A stretch of DNA of 9,880 nt from Trueperaceae bacterium. GTDB taxonomy: Bacteria > Deinococcota > Deinococci > Deinococcales > Trueperaceae. Below, piece by piece: positions 1-5,939 of the stretch. The notes under the pieces were generated by a model. It was given only the letters and a program-made list of their open reading frames with translations, did no database searches and had not been told where the DNA came from. The position numbers were made by a program, and so were the translations under genes. Location: positions 1 through 9,880 of the forward strand of contig SLSQ01000057.1 of the NCBI GenBank assembly GCA_007130355.1. The letters run 5' to 3'. Positions within the stretch are counted from its first letter, which is position 1. Every line of letters begins with the position of its first letter.

Positions 1-362
1 ATCCCGACCAGGCGGTCGTTCTCGAGCACCGGCAGGGCGCCCACCTTGTGCTCCCGCATGCGGATGGCGGCGGTTTCGGCCGGTTCGCCCGGGCGGGCGC
101 TCAGCACCGGCCCCTTCATCACCTCGCCCACCGTCAGGCGGCTGAGCAGGTACGCGAGCTCGTGGCGGGTGAGGCTGATCGCGTCGGACGGGGCCGCCTG
201 CCGCAGGTCCCGGTCGCTGACGATGCCGACCAGCCGATGGTCGTCGTCGACGACCGGAAGGTGCCGGAAGCCGCCCTCCTGCATCCGCCACTCCGCCTCG
301 AGCAACGGCGTGTCCGTCGTGACGGACACCGGGTTCTTGCGCATGCACTCTCGAACCAGCAC
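1..362 (-). CDS. CBS-pair (AcuB-like) protein, C-terminus beyond window
   Basis: The reading frame runs from a GTG at 362 off the left edge, giving about 120 residues. The start is chosen because an AGGAGG Shine-Dalgarno (369-374) lies 6 nt upstream, and the protein then begins VLVRECMRKNPVSV, the usual opening of this family. A first CBS domain spans roughly residues 5-57 (FRHLPVVDD, LVGIVSDRDLR). A linker with HELAYLLSRLTVGEVM follows, then a second CBS domain begins (HKVGALPVLENDRLVGI). This linker is typical of AcuB-like proteins, which bind adenosyl ligands through the CBS pair and often carry a C-terminal ACT domain. The C-terminal part is outside the window, so ACT cannot be checked. 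Likely a cytosolic ligand-sensing regulator; its target is unknown. It lies downstream of the tRNA-Arg on the same strand and may share its transcript. Confidence 0.85.
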   Translation of the reverse strand, partial: MLVRECMRKNPVSVTTDTPLLEAEWRMQEGGFRHLPVVDDDHRLVGIVSDRDLRQAAPSDAISLTRHELAYLLSRLTVGEVMKGPVLSARPGEPAETAAIRMREHKVGALPVLENDRLVG

Positions 363-371
363 GGTCCACCT

Positions 372-395
372 CCTCGGCACCAGCGTACGCCGAGG
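372..395 (-). promoter_or_regulatory. Hairpin / -10-like hexamer in leader of the CBS gene
   Basis: On the minus strand CCTCGGC (395-389) and GCCGAGG (378-372) form a 7-bp stem around a 10-nt loop. The downstream arm overlaps the first bases of the Shine-Dalgarno of the CBS gene. The loop contains TACGCT (387-382), a possible -10 box with no good -35. Either reading is possible: a small promoter placed directly before the gene, or, if the gene is read from the tRNA promoter, a stem that could hinder ribosome binding. Confidence 0.3.
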
Positions 396-440
396 GACGG
401 GGGACGGAGGTCCTGCACGAGCGGAACGGGGAGGAACGGG

Positions 441-517
441 TGGTGCGCCCGGCAGGAATCGAACCTGCGACACGAGGCTTAGGAGTCCCCTGCTCTATCC
501 GACTGAGCTACGGGCGC
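441..517 (-). tRNA. tRNA-Arg (anticodon CCU), CCA encoded
   Basis: The reverse complement folds as a complete 77-nt cloverleaf. Acceptor stem GCGCCCG/CGGGCGC is perfect. The D-arm is GCTC-AGTCGGATA-GAGC. The anticodon loop CTCCTAA gives anticodon CCU (positions 483-481). The T-arm is GCAGG-TTCGATT-CCTGC, the discriminator is A, and CCA is encoded at 443-441. It decodes AGG arginine codons. The anticodon stem is imperfect: GGGGA faces GCCTC, giving a G-U wobble at 28-42 and an A-G mismatch at 31-39. All other arms are canonical, so I regard it as a real gene. Confidence 0.95.
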
Positions 518-533
518 ACGACGCACGGACGCC

Positions 534-562
534 ATGGTACCCGCGCGGCCCGGGCGGGTCAC
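534..562 (-). promoter_or_regulatory. Promoter of tRNA-Arg
   Basis: On the minus strand GTGACC (562-557) resembles a -35 box. After exactly 17 nt comes TACCAT (539-534), a good -10 box, 16 nt before the mature tRNA 5' end. The -35-like hexamer lies inside a 22-bp tandem repeat, and a second copy of it occurs 22 bp further upstream (584-579). Confidence 0.55.
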
Positions 563-588
563 CCCCGCGGCCCGGCCGGGTCACCCCC
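545..588. repeat. 22-bp tandem direct repeat, two copies
   Basis: Two adjacent 22-bp units (545-566 and 567-588) have the form gcggcccggNcgggtcaccccc. They differ only at their tenth base (g554 versus c576). A third copy starts (gcggc at 589-593 partly matches) but does not continue. The right-hand unit contains the stop codon of the HxlR regulator (583-581). The left-hand unit supplies the -35-like hexamer of the tRNA promoter. Confidence 0.8.
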
Positions 589-1324
589 GCGGCGACGATC
601 TGGCGTTCCGGGCGGCCCGCATCGCAGCGGCCGTCGGGCTGCCGTCGAACCAGTCCGGAAAGGCCTGCGCGAGCTCGGGATCGGCGTCGACGACGATCGC
701 TCCGGCCTCCGTGGCGTCGCGGTACGGACGCCGGCCCAGCCACACGTCGAAGAACGCGGCGAGGTCGGCGTCCACTCGGACGTCGACGTCGAAGCGGGGT
801 CGTTGCAGGCAGAGCGAAGCGTCGGTCGCATCGAGCACCAGCCAGAAGCGTCGGTCGACCCCGCGGAAGGCGAACTCGACGACGGTCCGTCGGTCCGGAA
901 GCCGGTCGGTCGCGACGCCGCCCCGCACCCACCACATCAGCAGGACCGGGTCGAGATCGTCCTCGTCCGGATCGTCGAACGCCCAGGCCGCGCCCCATGC
1001 GAGGAGCGCCTCGATCACCGGGCGCAGTTCGCGCCCGGCCTGCGTGAGGCGGTAGCTGGGCCGGCCATCCGGCGCGTCGTCCGAACGTGCGACGATGCCC
1101 GCCCGCTGAAGTTGCCGCAGCCGCTCGGAAAGCACGCCACGCGACAGGCGAGGCAGTCCGTTCGCGAGCTCGTTGAACCGTTCGGCCCCGCCGAGCAGCA
1201 TGTCCCGCACGATCAGGAGCGTCCAGCGGCCGCCGAGCACCTGCAGCGACTTCGCGATGGGGCAGAACTGTCCGTAGCCGCGCGGTACGCGTCCGCGCGG
1301 CGCGGTCCCACGAGCCGAGGGCAT
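581..1324 (-). CDS. HxlR-family regulator with C-terminal SCP2-like domain
   Basis: The 247-residue protein starts at ATG 1324, preceded by GGAGGT with a 5-6 nt spacer. Residues about 19-110 are an HxlR winged helix-turn-helix (CPIAKSLQVLGGRWTLLIVRD, then LSRGVLSERLRQLQRAGIV and YRLTQAGREL). Residues about 125-230 look like an SCP2/sterol-carrier-like domain (GVDRRFWLVLD, FDVDVRVDADLAAFFDVWLG), a known accessory module that probably binds a hydrophobic ligand. Cys21 sits at the position used for thiol sensing in some HxlR members such as HypR; here sensing is only a possibility, and one more Cys lies at 172. The gene is divergent from a flavin-dependent oxidoreductase, so it may regulate that gene and itself. 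Its last codons and stop fall in the 22-bp tandem repeat. Domain calls are firm; the ligand is unknown. Confidence 0.9.
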   Translation of the reverse strand: MPSARGTAPRGRVPRGYGQFCPIAKSLQVLGGRWTLLIVRDMLLGGAERFNELANGLPRLSRGVLSERLRQLQRAGIVARSDDAPDGRPSYRLTQAGRELRPVIEALLAWGAAWAFDDPDEDDLDPVLLMWWVRGGVATDRLPDRRTVVEFAFRGVDRRFWLVLDATDASLCLQRPRFDVDVRVDADLAAFFDVWLGRRPYRDATEAGAIVVDADPELAQAFPDWFDGSPTAAAMRAARNARSSPRG

Positions 1325-1373
1325 GGCGGACCTCCGTTCCGGCGGCCGGACCGACGTGCGGCGCGCCTGGCGT

Positions 1374-1419
1374 CCGCCGGACCCGGAACGATCGGCTCAG
1401 ACGGGTCGGGTTCCGGCGG
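1374..1419. promoter_or_regulatory. Imperfect inverted repeat, candidate HxlR operator
   Basis: CCGCCGGACCCG (1374-1385) faces CGGGTTCCGGCGG (1407-1419) as an inverted repeat with a single extra base in one arm and a 21-nt centre. The half-site GTTCCGGCGG recurs as a direct copy at 1336-1345, just beyond the Shine-Dalgarno of the HxlR gene. The repeats lie in the 208-bp gap between two divergent genes, where a regulator operator would be expected. Such GC-rich matches can arise by chance. Confidence 0.35.
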
Positions 1420-1432
1420 TCGCGTGACCGAC

Positions 1433-1438
1433 AGCGTA
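1433..1438 (-). promoter_or_regulatory. Possible -10 box for the HxlR gene
   Basis: TACGCT on the minus strand (1438-1433) has a weak -35-like TTCGCC 17 nt upstream (1461-1456). It would give a leader of about 100 nt that contains the inverted repeat at 1374-1419, compatible with autoregulation. Confidence 0.3.
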
Positions 1439-1462
1439 GCAGGTGGGGTTCGAACGGCGAAC

Positions 1463-1492
1463 TGGACGGCGGCGCCGAGGGCGACCTACCGT
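1463..1492 (+). promoter_or_regulatory. Possible promoter of the flavin oxidoreductase gene
   Basis: TGGACG (1463-1468) matches four of six -35 consensus bases. After an 18-nt spacer comes TACCGT (1487-1492), a -10 of the TANNNT type. Transcription would start near 1499, leaving a short leader that carries the GGAGGT ribosome site at 1523-1528. Confidence 0.4.
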
Positions 1493-1532
1493 CGGTGCAC
1501 GCCGCGAGCAACGGCGGGAAACGGAGGTCGCC

Positions 1533-2780
1533 GTGCCGACGGAGACCGTGCACACCGTAGTGATCGGAGCGGGCCAAGCCGGCCTGTGCGTCAGTTGGTT
1601 CCTGCAGCGCGAAGGGATCGAGCACACGATCCTGGAACGGGACACGGTCGCGTCGAGCTGGCGCCGCCGTTGGGACTCGTTCACGCTGGTCACGCCGAAC
1701 GCCCTGAACCGCCTCCCGGAGCTCCCTTCGGGTGGAGATCCGGACGGGTTCCTGGCGCGGGACCAGGTGATCGCGTACCTGGAACGGTTCGCCGCCTCGT
1801 TCGACCCTCCGCTCCGCACCGGCGTCCACGTCGATGCCGTGGCGCCGCACGAACCGAGCGGCAGGTTCCGGGTGCGCACGAACCAGGGGGAACTCGCGTG
1901 CCGGAACGTCGTGGTCGCCACCGGTACCTTCCACCGCCCCTGGACCCCGCCGGTCGCGACGCGCCTGCCGGCCGGCGTGCGGCAGCTGCACTCGAGCGAC
2001 TACCGCCGACCGGACGACGCGCCGGGCGCCGTCCTGGTCGTGGGGTCCGGGCAGTCGGGCGCGCAGATCGCCGACGAGCTGCGGGCCGCCGGCCGAACGG
2101 TGCACCTGGCCGTGGGAAGCGCACCGCGACTCCCGCGCCGGTACCGGGGACGGGACACGATGCGGTGGCTGTTCGATCTCGGCGTGTTCGACCGGACGGT
2201 CGAGACGCTCGATACGCCGGCCGACCGGTTCGCGGCGCACCCGCACGTCAGCGGCCGCGACGGCGGCGCGACGCTCGATTTGCGGGCGTTCGCGCGCGAC
2301 GGGGTGCGGCTGCTCGGCCGGCTCACCGCCGTCGACGGGGACCTGCTGACGTTCGACGACGGACTGCACGATCGGCTGCGGGCCGCGGACGCCTTCGCGG
2401 AGCGCACGAAGCGCACGATCGACGCGCGCATCGATGATGCGGGGATCGAGGCGCCGCCGCCGTCGGACGCCGACCTGGCGCGCACGGACTTCGAGCCGGA
2501 CGAACCACCGAACCGCCTCTCGCTCGAGGCGGCGGGCGTACGCACCGTGATCTGGGCGACCGGCTACCGTTTCGACTTCTCCTGGGTCGCGTTCCCCGTG
2601 TTCGACGGCTTCGGGTACCCGGTCCAGCGCCACGGCGCGACCGACGTGCCGGGCCTCTACTTCGCGGGGCTGCACTGGGGGCACCGGCAACGCTCCGCCC
2701 TGCTGTGCGGCGTGGCGGAGGGAGCGGAACGGATCGCCGGCGCCATCGCCGCTGCCGGAACGCCGGCCGAGGCGGCCTGA
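1533..2780 (+). CDS. Flavin-dependent NAD(P)/FAD oxidoreductase (CzcO/FMO-like)
   Basis: The 415-residue frame from GTG 1533 is preceded by GGAGGT with a 4-5 nt spacer. An upstream ATG at 1443 would add a 30-residue arginine-rich tail unlike the family, so it is rejected. A first Rossmann motif GAGQAG (residues 12-17) should bind FAD, with the strand-end acid at about Glu35 (ILERD). A second motif GSGQSG (171-176) should bind NAD(P)H. VVVATGTFHRPW (127-137) and VIWATGYRFDF near the C-terminus are ATG-type hinge motifs of flavoprotein monooxygenases, and LHSSDYR (152-158) matches the linker of YUCCA/CzcO-like enzymes. Predicted to be a soluble, NADPH-dependent monooxygenase. The substrate is not deducible. 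The strict Baeyer-Villiger fingerprint is not clearly present. Divergent transcription from the HxlR gene suggests inducible expression. Confidence 0.88.
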   Translation: MPTETVHTVVIGAGQAGLCVSWFLQREGIEHTILERDTVASSWRRRWDSFTLVTPNALNRLPELPSGGDPDGFLARDQVIAYLERFAASFDPPLRTGVHVDAVAPHEPSGRFRVRTNQGELACRNVVVATGTFHRPWTPPVATRLPAGVRQLHSSDYRRPDDAPGAVLVVGSGQSGAQIADELRAAGRTVHLAVGSAPRLPRRYRGRDTMRWLFDLGVFDRTVETLDTPADRFAAHPHVSGRDGGATLDLRAFARDGVRLLGRLTAVDGDLLTFDDGLHDRLRAADAFAERTKRTIDARIDDAGIEAPPPSDADLARTDFEPDEPPNRLSLEAAGVRTVIWATGYRFDFSWVAFPVFDGFGYPVQRHGATDVPGLYFAGLHWGHRQRSALLCGVAEGAERIAGAIAAAGTPAEAA

Positions 2781-2797
2781 GGCGCCGGAGGTACGGC

Positions 2798-2813
2798 ACG
2801 GCGCTCCCGCCGT
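2798..2813. terminator. Small hairpin between convergent genes
   Basis: ACGGCG (2798-2803) pairs with CGCCGT (2808-2813) around a CTCC loop, in the 55-bp gap between the stops of the flavin oxidoreductase and the YczE-type gene. There is no T-tract on either strand, so function as a bidirectional terminator is only suggested by position. Confidence 0.35.
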
Positions 2814-2835
2814 CGGCTCGAGGTTCGTGCGGAGC

Positions 2836-3537
2836 CTACGGTCGCGGCGAGCGCCGCGCCTCGGCCCGCTCGCTCGCCCGCGCGTACGCCCCGTCGAAGC
2901 CGTGCAGCACCCGCAAGCCGGCCTGCATCGCCGGACCGATCGTAAGCGCGAACAGGATCGTGCCGAGGCCGGCGGTGCCGCCGAGCGCCCAGCCGGCGGC
3001 GAAGACGAGCACCTCGACCCCCGTCCGTGCCCGCCGGACCGAGGCGCGCAGGCGCTTCGCGAGCGCCAGCGCGAACCCGTCGCGCGGACCCGCGCCCAGG
3101 CCGGCGGTGATGTACAGGCCGGTGGCGAACCCGTTCAGCGCGATGCCCGAGGCCATCAGCGCCCATCCGAGCGCGCCGCCGTCGGCCCGGGGGAACCAGC
3201 CCTGCGCCAGGAACAGGTCGACCCACGGGCCGATCAGCGCCATGTTCAGGACCGAGCCGAGGCCCGGTCGCACGCCCAGCAGGGTCGAGATCAGGAGCAG
3301 GGCCAGGCCGGCGGCGACCATGGCGGTCCCGATCGTGATCGGCGTCCGCATTGCGAGACCCTCGTGGAACACGTCCCACGGCCCCAGACCGACGTTCGCC
3401 GTCAGCATCAGCGCGATGCTGAACCCGAACAGGACCAGCCCGACGTTCAGGTGCGCGAAGCGCACGGCGAACAGGCGCCACGAGACCGGCCGTCCGAACC
3501 GCGCCGCGGGACTTCCGCGACGGCGGGGCGCGCTCAC
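2836..3537 (-). CDS. YczE/YitT-type integral membrane protein
   Basis: The 233-residue protein starts at GTG 3537, which overlaps the upstream tRNA-deacylase stop as GTGA, indicating translational coupling. A longer frame from 3636 is rejected because its extra 33 residues are arginine-rich and lie within the neighbouring gene. About six hydrophobic segments are visible (roughly 28-47, 69-88, 95-112, 122-142, 170-190, 192-210). An internal two-fold repeat shows as NVGLGPWDVFHEGLA (48-62) and GLGAGPRDGFALALA (146-160), the G-x-G-P-x-D-x-F signature of the YczE/YyaS/YitT family. The N-terminal 20 residues are basic and should be cytosolic. Molecular function of this family is not established; Bacillus YczE sits beside the surfactin locus. 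Pairing with the deacylase gene gives no clear functional hint. Confidence 0.85.
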   Translation of the reverse strand: MSAPRRRGSPAARFGRPVSWRLFAVRFAHLNVGLVLFGFSIALMLTANVGLGPWDVFHEGLAMRTPITIGTAMVAAGLALLLISTLLGVRPGLGSVLNMALIGPWVDLFLAQGWFPRADGGALGWALMASGIALNGFATGLYITAGLGAGPRDGFALALAKRLRASVRRARTGVEVLVFAAGWALGGTAGLGTILFALTIGPAMQAGLRVLHGFDGAYARASERAEARRSPRP

Positions 3538-4013
3538 GCGTACGGTCCGACCGCGAGCGGTTCGGCGCCCGTCGCCTGGACCAGCCGTTCGGGCGCGACG
3601 GGGAAGACGGCGTGCGGCGAACCGGCGGCCGCCCACACCCGCTCGAAGGCGAGCAGGTCGGGATCGATGCGGACCGGCACGGTCCGCTTCAGTCCGAGGG
3701 GCGCGACCCCACCGATCGAGAAGCCGGTCACGTCGCGCACCGTGGCGGCGTCGGCCAGCGCCACCGACCGGCCGAGCCGCCGGGCGACGCCGTCGGGATC
3801 GACCCGGTTCGCGCCCGAGACCAGCAGCAGCACCGGGTCGACGCCGTCCTGCAGGAACAGCAGCGACTTCACGATCTGACCGACGGAGGCGCCCACCGCG
3901 TCGGCCGCCTGCCGGGCGGTGCGGGTCGAGGCGGGCGTCTCGGCCACTTCGGCCTCGATCCCCGCGGCGCGGAGTGCGGTCTCGACCCGGTGGACGCTCT
4001 TCGACTTCGCCAT
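3534..4013 (-). CDS. YbaK/EbsC-family aminoacyl-tRNA deacylase
   Basis: The 159-residue protein starts at ATG 4013 (MAKSKSVHRVETALRAAGI), full length for the family. The trans-editing domain shows the conserved Lys49 in QIVKSLLFL, the GGVAPLG motif (101-107) and AGSPHAVFPV (130-139), with VDPDGVARRLG (71-81) between. YbaK removes cysteine from mis-charged tRNA-Pro, and relatives (ProXp-ala and others) remove alanine or other amino acids. Which substrate applies here cannot be read from the sequence. It acts free in the cytosol. No Shine-Dalgarno precedes the start; instead TATGGT lies 7 nt upstream, fitting a leaderless transcript. An alternative ATG at 4025 would add MVPR but would destroy that arrangement. 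It is the first gene of a two-gene coupled unit with the YczE-type gene. Confidence 0.9.
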   Translation of the reverse strand: MAKSKSVHRVETALRAAGIEAEVAETPASTRTARQAADAVGASVGQIVKSLLFLQDGVDPVLLLVSGANRVDPDGVARRLGRSVALADAATVRDVTGFSIGGVAPLGLKRTVPVRIDPDLLAFERVWAAAGSPHAVFPVAPERLVQATGAEPLAVGPYA

Positions 4014-4017
4014 GCGC

Positions 4018-4047
4018 GGGACCATACCGCGGCGCGCGTCGTACCCT
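4018..4047. promoter_or_regulatory. Overlapping divergent leaderless promoters
   Basis: On the plus strand TACCCT (4042-4047) lies 5 nt before the aldo-keto reductase ATG at 4053; GGGACC (4018-4023) sits 18 nt upstream as a weak -35. On the minus strand TATGGT (4026-4021) lies 7 nt before the ybaK-like ATG at 4013. Neither gene has a ribosome site. Both promoters share the same 40 bp, and the -10 of one covers the -35 region of the other, so polymerase binding should be mutually exclusive. Confidence 0.55.
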
Positions 4048-4052
4048 GGGGC

Positions 4053-5027
4053 ATGGACCTCGTACCGCTCGGACGCACCGGCCTGCTCGTTCCGCCGCTC
4101 TGCTTCGGCACCATGTCGTTCGGCACCACCGCCGACGACGCCGAATCGGCCCGCCTCTACGCCGCCTGCCGCGACGCGGGGATCTTCTTCTTCGACACCG
4201 CCGACGTCTACGCCGGCGGACGCTCGGAGGAGATCCTGGGCCGCCTGATGGCGAACGAACGCGACCAGCTGATCCTCGCCAGCAAGGGCTTCGGCCGCAT
4301 GGGCGACGGCCCCAACGACCGAGGCGCCACGCGCCGGCACCTGACCCGCGCGGTCGAGGACTCGCTCGAACGGCTCGACACCGACCGGCTCGAGCTCTAC
4401 TACGTCCACCAGTTCGATCCCGGCACCCCGATCGAGGAGACCCTCGACGCCCTGAACGACCTGGTGCGTCAGGGCAGCGTGCTGCACGTGGCGGTGAGCA
4501 ACTGGGCCGCCTGGCAGATCGCCAAGGCGCTCGGGATCGCCGCCCTGCACGGGCTCGCCCCGATCCGTGCGATCCAACCGATGTACAACCTCGTCAAGCG
4601 CCAGGCCGAAGTCGAGATCCTGCCCCTCGCGCAGGAGGAGGGGCTGGCGGTGATGCCGTACAGCCCGGTCGGCGGCGGCCTGCTGAGCGGAAAGTACGGC
4701 CGCGACCGCAAGCCGGACGGGGGTCGCTTGATCGAGAACGACATGTACGCCCGTCGCTACGGCGAGGCGTCGTACTACGAGGTCGCCGAACGGTTCACGG
4801 AGCACGCCCGCGCCCTCGAGGCGCACCCGGTCACGCTGGCGGTCGCCTGGGTCCGGACGCACCCCGCCGTGACCGCGCCGATCATCGGGGCGCGGAACAC
4901 CGATCAACTGCAGCCGGCGCTGGCCGCCGCCGAGTACGAGCTCGGGCCCGAGGCCCGCGCCGCGGTCGCCGCGCTCGCGCCCGCGCCCGCCCCGGCGCAC
5001 GACCGCAGCGAAGTAACGGGCGCGTGA
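4053..5027 (+). CDS. Aldo-keto reductase (first of a coupled pair)
   Basis: The 324-residue protein starts at ATG 4053 (MDLVPLGRTGLLVPPLCFGTMSFG), the normal opening of the family and at the expected distance from a leaderless -10 box. The catalytic tetrad is complete: Asp48 and Tyr53 in DTADVY, Lys78 in ASKGF, His119 in YYVHQ. SNW (about 150) and the C-terminal PIIGARNTDQL give the substrate-pocket and NADPH-binding regions of an (alpha/beta)8 barrel. Similar enzymes are the YajO/YdhF/potassium-channel beta-subunit-like reductases; MYNLVKRQAEVEILPLAQEEG supports that branch. Predicted cytosolic NADPH-dependent reductase of aldehydes, ketones or sugars; the substrate is unknown. The stop overlaps the next reductase start as GTGA. 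The C-terminal tail is rich in Ala-Pro repeats (about residues 307-316). Confidence 0.92.
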   Translation: MDLVPLGRTGLLVPPLCFGTMSFGTTADDAESARLYAACRDAGIFFFDTADVYAGGRSEEILGRLMANERDQLILASKGFGRMGDGPNDRGATRRHLTRAVEDSLERLDTDRLELYYVHQFDPGTPIEETLDALNDLVRQGSVLHVAVSNWAAWQIAKALGIAALHGLAPIRAIQPMYNLVKRQAEVEILPLAQEEGLAVMPYSPVGGGLLSGKYGRDRKPDGGRLIENDMYARRYGEASYYEVAERFTEHARALEAHPVTLAVAWVRTHPAVTAPIIGARNTDQLQPALAAAEYELGPEARAAVAALAPAPAPAHDRSEVTGA

Positions 5028-5917
5028 CCGCGGTTCCGAACGCCCGTGCGAGCGGCACCTTCCGTCTGGGCGGCGACCTGCCGGTGCACCGGCTCGGGTT
5101 CGGCGCCATGCGCGTCACCGGCCCCGGCATCTGGGGCGATCCGACCGATCCGGACGAGGCGCGCCGCGTGCTGCGGCGCCTGCCCGAGGCGGGCGTCGCG
5201 CTGATCGACACCGCCGACGCGTACGGGCCGTTCGTGAGCGAGGACCTGATCCGCGAGACGTTGCACCCCTATCCGGGCACGGTGATCGCCACCAAGGGCG
5301 GTCTGGTGCGGCACGGCCCGGACGCCTGGGCGTCGGTGGGGCGTCCGGAGTACCTGCGTCAGTGCGTGCTGATGAGCCTGCGGCGGCTCGGGGTCGAGCG
5401 GATCGACCTGTGGCAGTTGCACCGGATCGATCCGAAGGTGCCGCGCGACGAACAGTTCGACGCGGTGCGCGCCATGCGCGACGAGGGCCTGATCCGGCAC
5501 GTCGGCCTGAGTCAGGTGTCGGTCGAGGAGATCGAGGCGGCGCGGGAGCGCTTCCCGGTCGCTTCGGTGCAGAACCTGTACAACCTGGTCCGTCGCGACA
5601 GCGAGGAGGTCGTCGACCACTGCGCCCGCGAGGGGATCGCGTTCCTGCCCTGGTACCCCCTCGCCGCCGGCGCGCTGGCCCGGCCGGGCACGGTCCTCGA
5701 CCGGGTCGCGGAACGGATGGGCGCGAGCCACGCGCAGGTGGCGCTGGCGTGGCTGCTGCGCCGGAGCCCGGTGATGCTGCCGATCCCGGGCACCGGCTCG
5801 GTCGCGCACCTCGACGAGAACGTGGCGGCGGCGCGGCTCACGTTGCACGATGCGGACTTCGCGGCGCTCGATCGGGCGGGGCGCGAGGCGTGGGAGGAGC
5901 GCCGGCGCGACGCCTGA
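5024..5917 (+). CDS. Aldo-keto reductase (second of a coupled pair)
   Basis: The 297-residue protein starts at GTG 5024, which overlaps the TGA of the first reductase (GTGA), so the two are translationally coupled. Although the open frame extends far upstream, that extension is only antisense or out-of-frame sequence of neighbours. The tetrad is complete: Asp62 and Tyr67 in DTADAY, Lys91 in ATKGG, His133 in WQLHRIDP. NLYNLV and the IPGTGSVAHLDENVAAA end are typical of the pyridoxal reductase/YdbC-like branch, which differs from the first reductase, so this is not a recent duplication. The cofactor should be NADPH; the substrate is unknown. Its stop codon is already part of the stem of a terminator-like hairpin. 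Confidence 0.9.
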   Translation: MTAVPNARASGTFRLGGDLPVHRLGFGAMRVTGPGIWGDPTDPDEARRVLRRLPEAGVALIDTADAYGPFVSEDLIRETLHPYPGTVIATKGGLVRHGPDAWASVGRPEYLRQCVLMSLRRLGVERIDLWQLHRIDPKVPRDEQFDAVRAMRDEGLIRHVGLSQVSVEEIEAARERFPVASVQNLYNLVRRDSEEVVDHCAREGIAFLPWYPLAAGALARPGTVLDRVAERMGASHAQVALAWLLRRSPVMLPIPGTGSVAHLDENVAAARLTLHDADFAALDRAGREAWEERRRDA

Positions 5918-5937
5918 GGCGGGCTCGGGCCCGCCTC
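5916..5937. terminator. GC-rich hairpin, probable bidirectional terminator
   Basis: GAGGCGGGC (5916-5924) and GCCCGCCTC (5929-5937) form a perfect 9-bp stem closed by TCGG. The first two bases of the stem belong to the TGA stop of the second aldo-keto reductase, and the convergent DUF983-like gene ends 2-3 nt beyond. A U-tract is absent on both strands, which is usual in such GC-rich genomes. Confidence 0.65.
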
Positions 5938-5939
5938 GT

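Noticed and set aside
1443..1532. Upstream ATG start for the flavin oxidoreductase
   Set aside because: It would add 30 mostly basic residues before the Rossmann motif; the GTG at 1533 has a good ribosome site and gives the family's usual N-terminus.
440..2437. Plus-strand frame beginning inside the tRNA gene
   Set aside because: It starts within tRNA-Arg sequence, is low-complexity Arg/Pro/Gly-rich, and overlaps two real genes in other frames.
495..2690. Very long minus-strand open frame across the HxlR and oxidoreductase genes
   Set aside because: High GC suppresses stop codons. The product is arginine/proline-rich without domains, and the frame is antisense to clear genes with catalytic motifs.
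2705..5023. Large plus-strand extension of the second aldo-keto reductase frame
   Set aside because: It runs antisense to the YczE and YbaK genes and out of frame through the first reductase. Family similarity begins only at the GTG at 5024.
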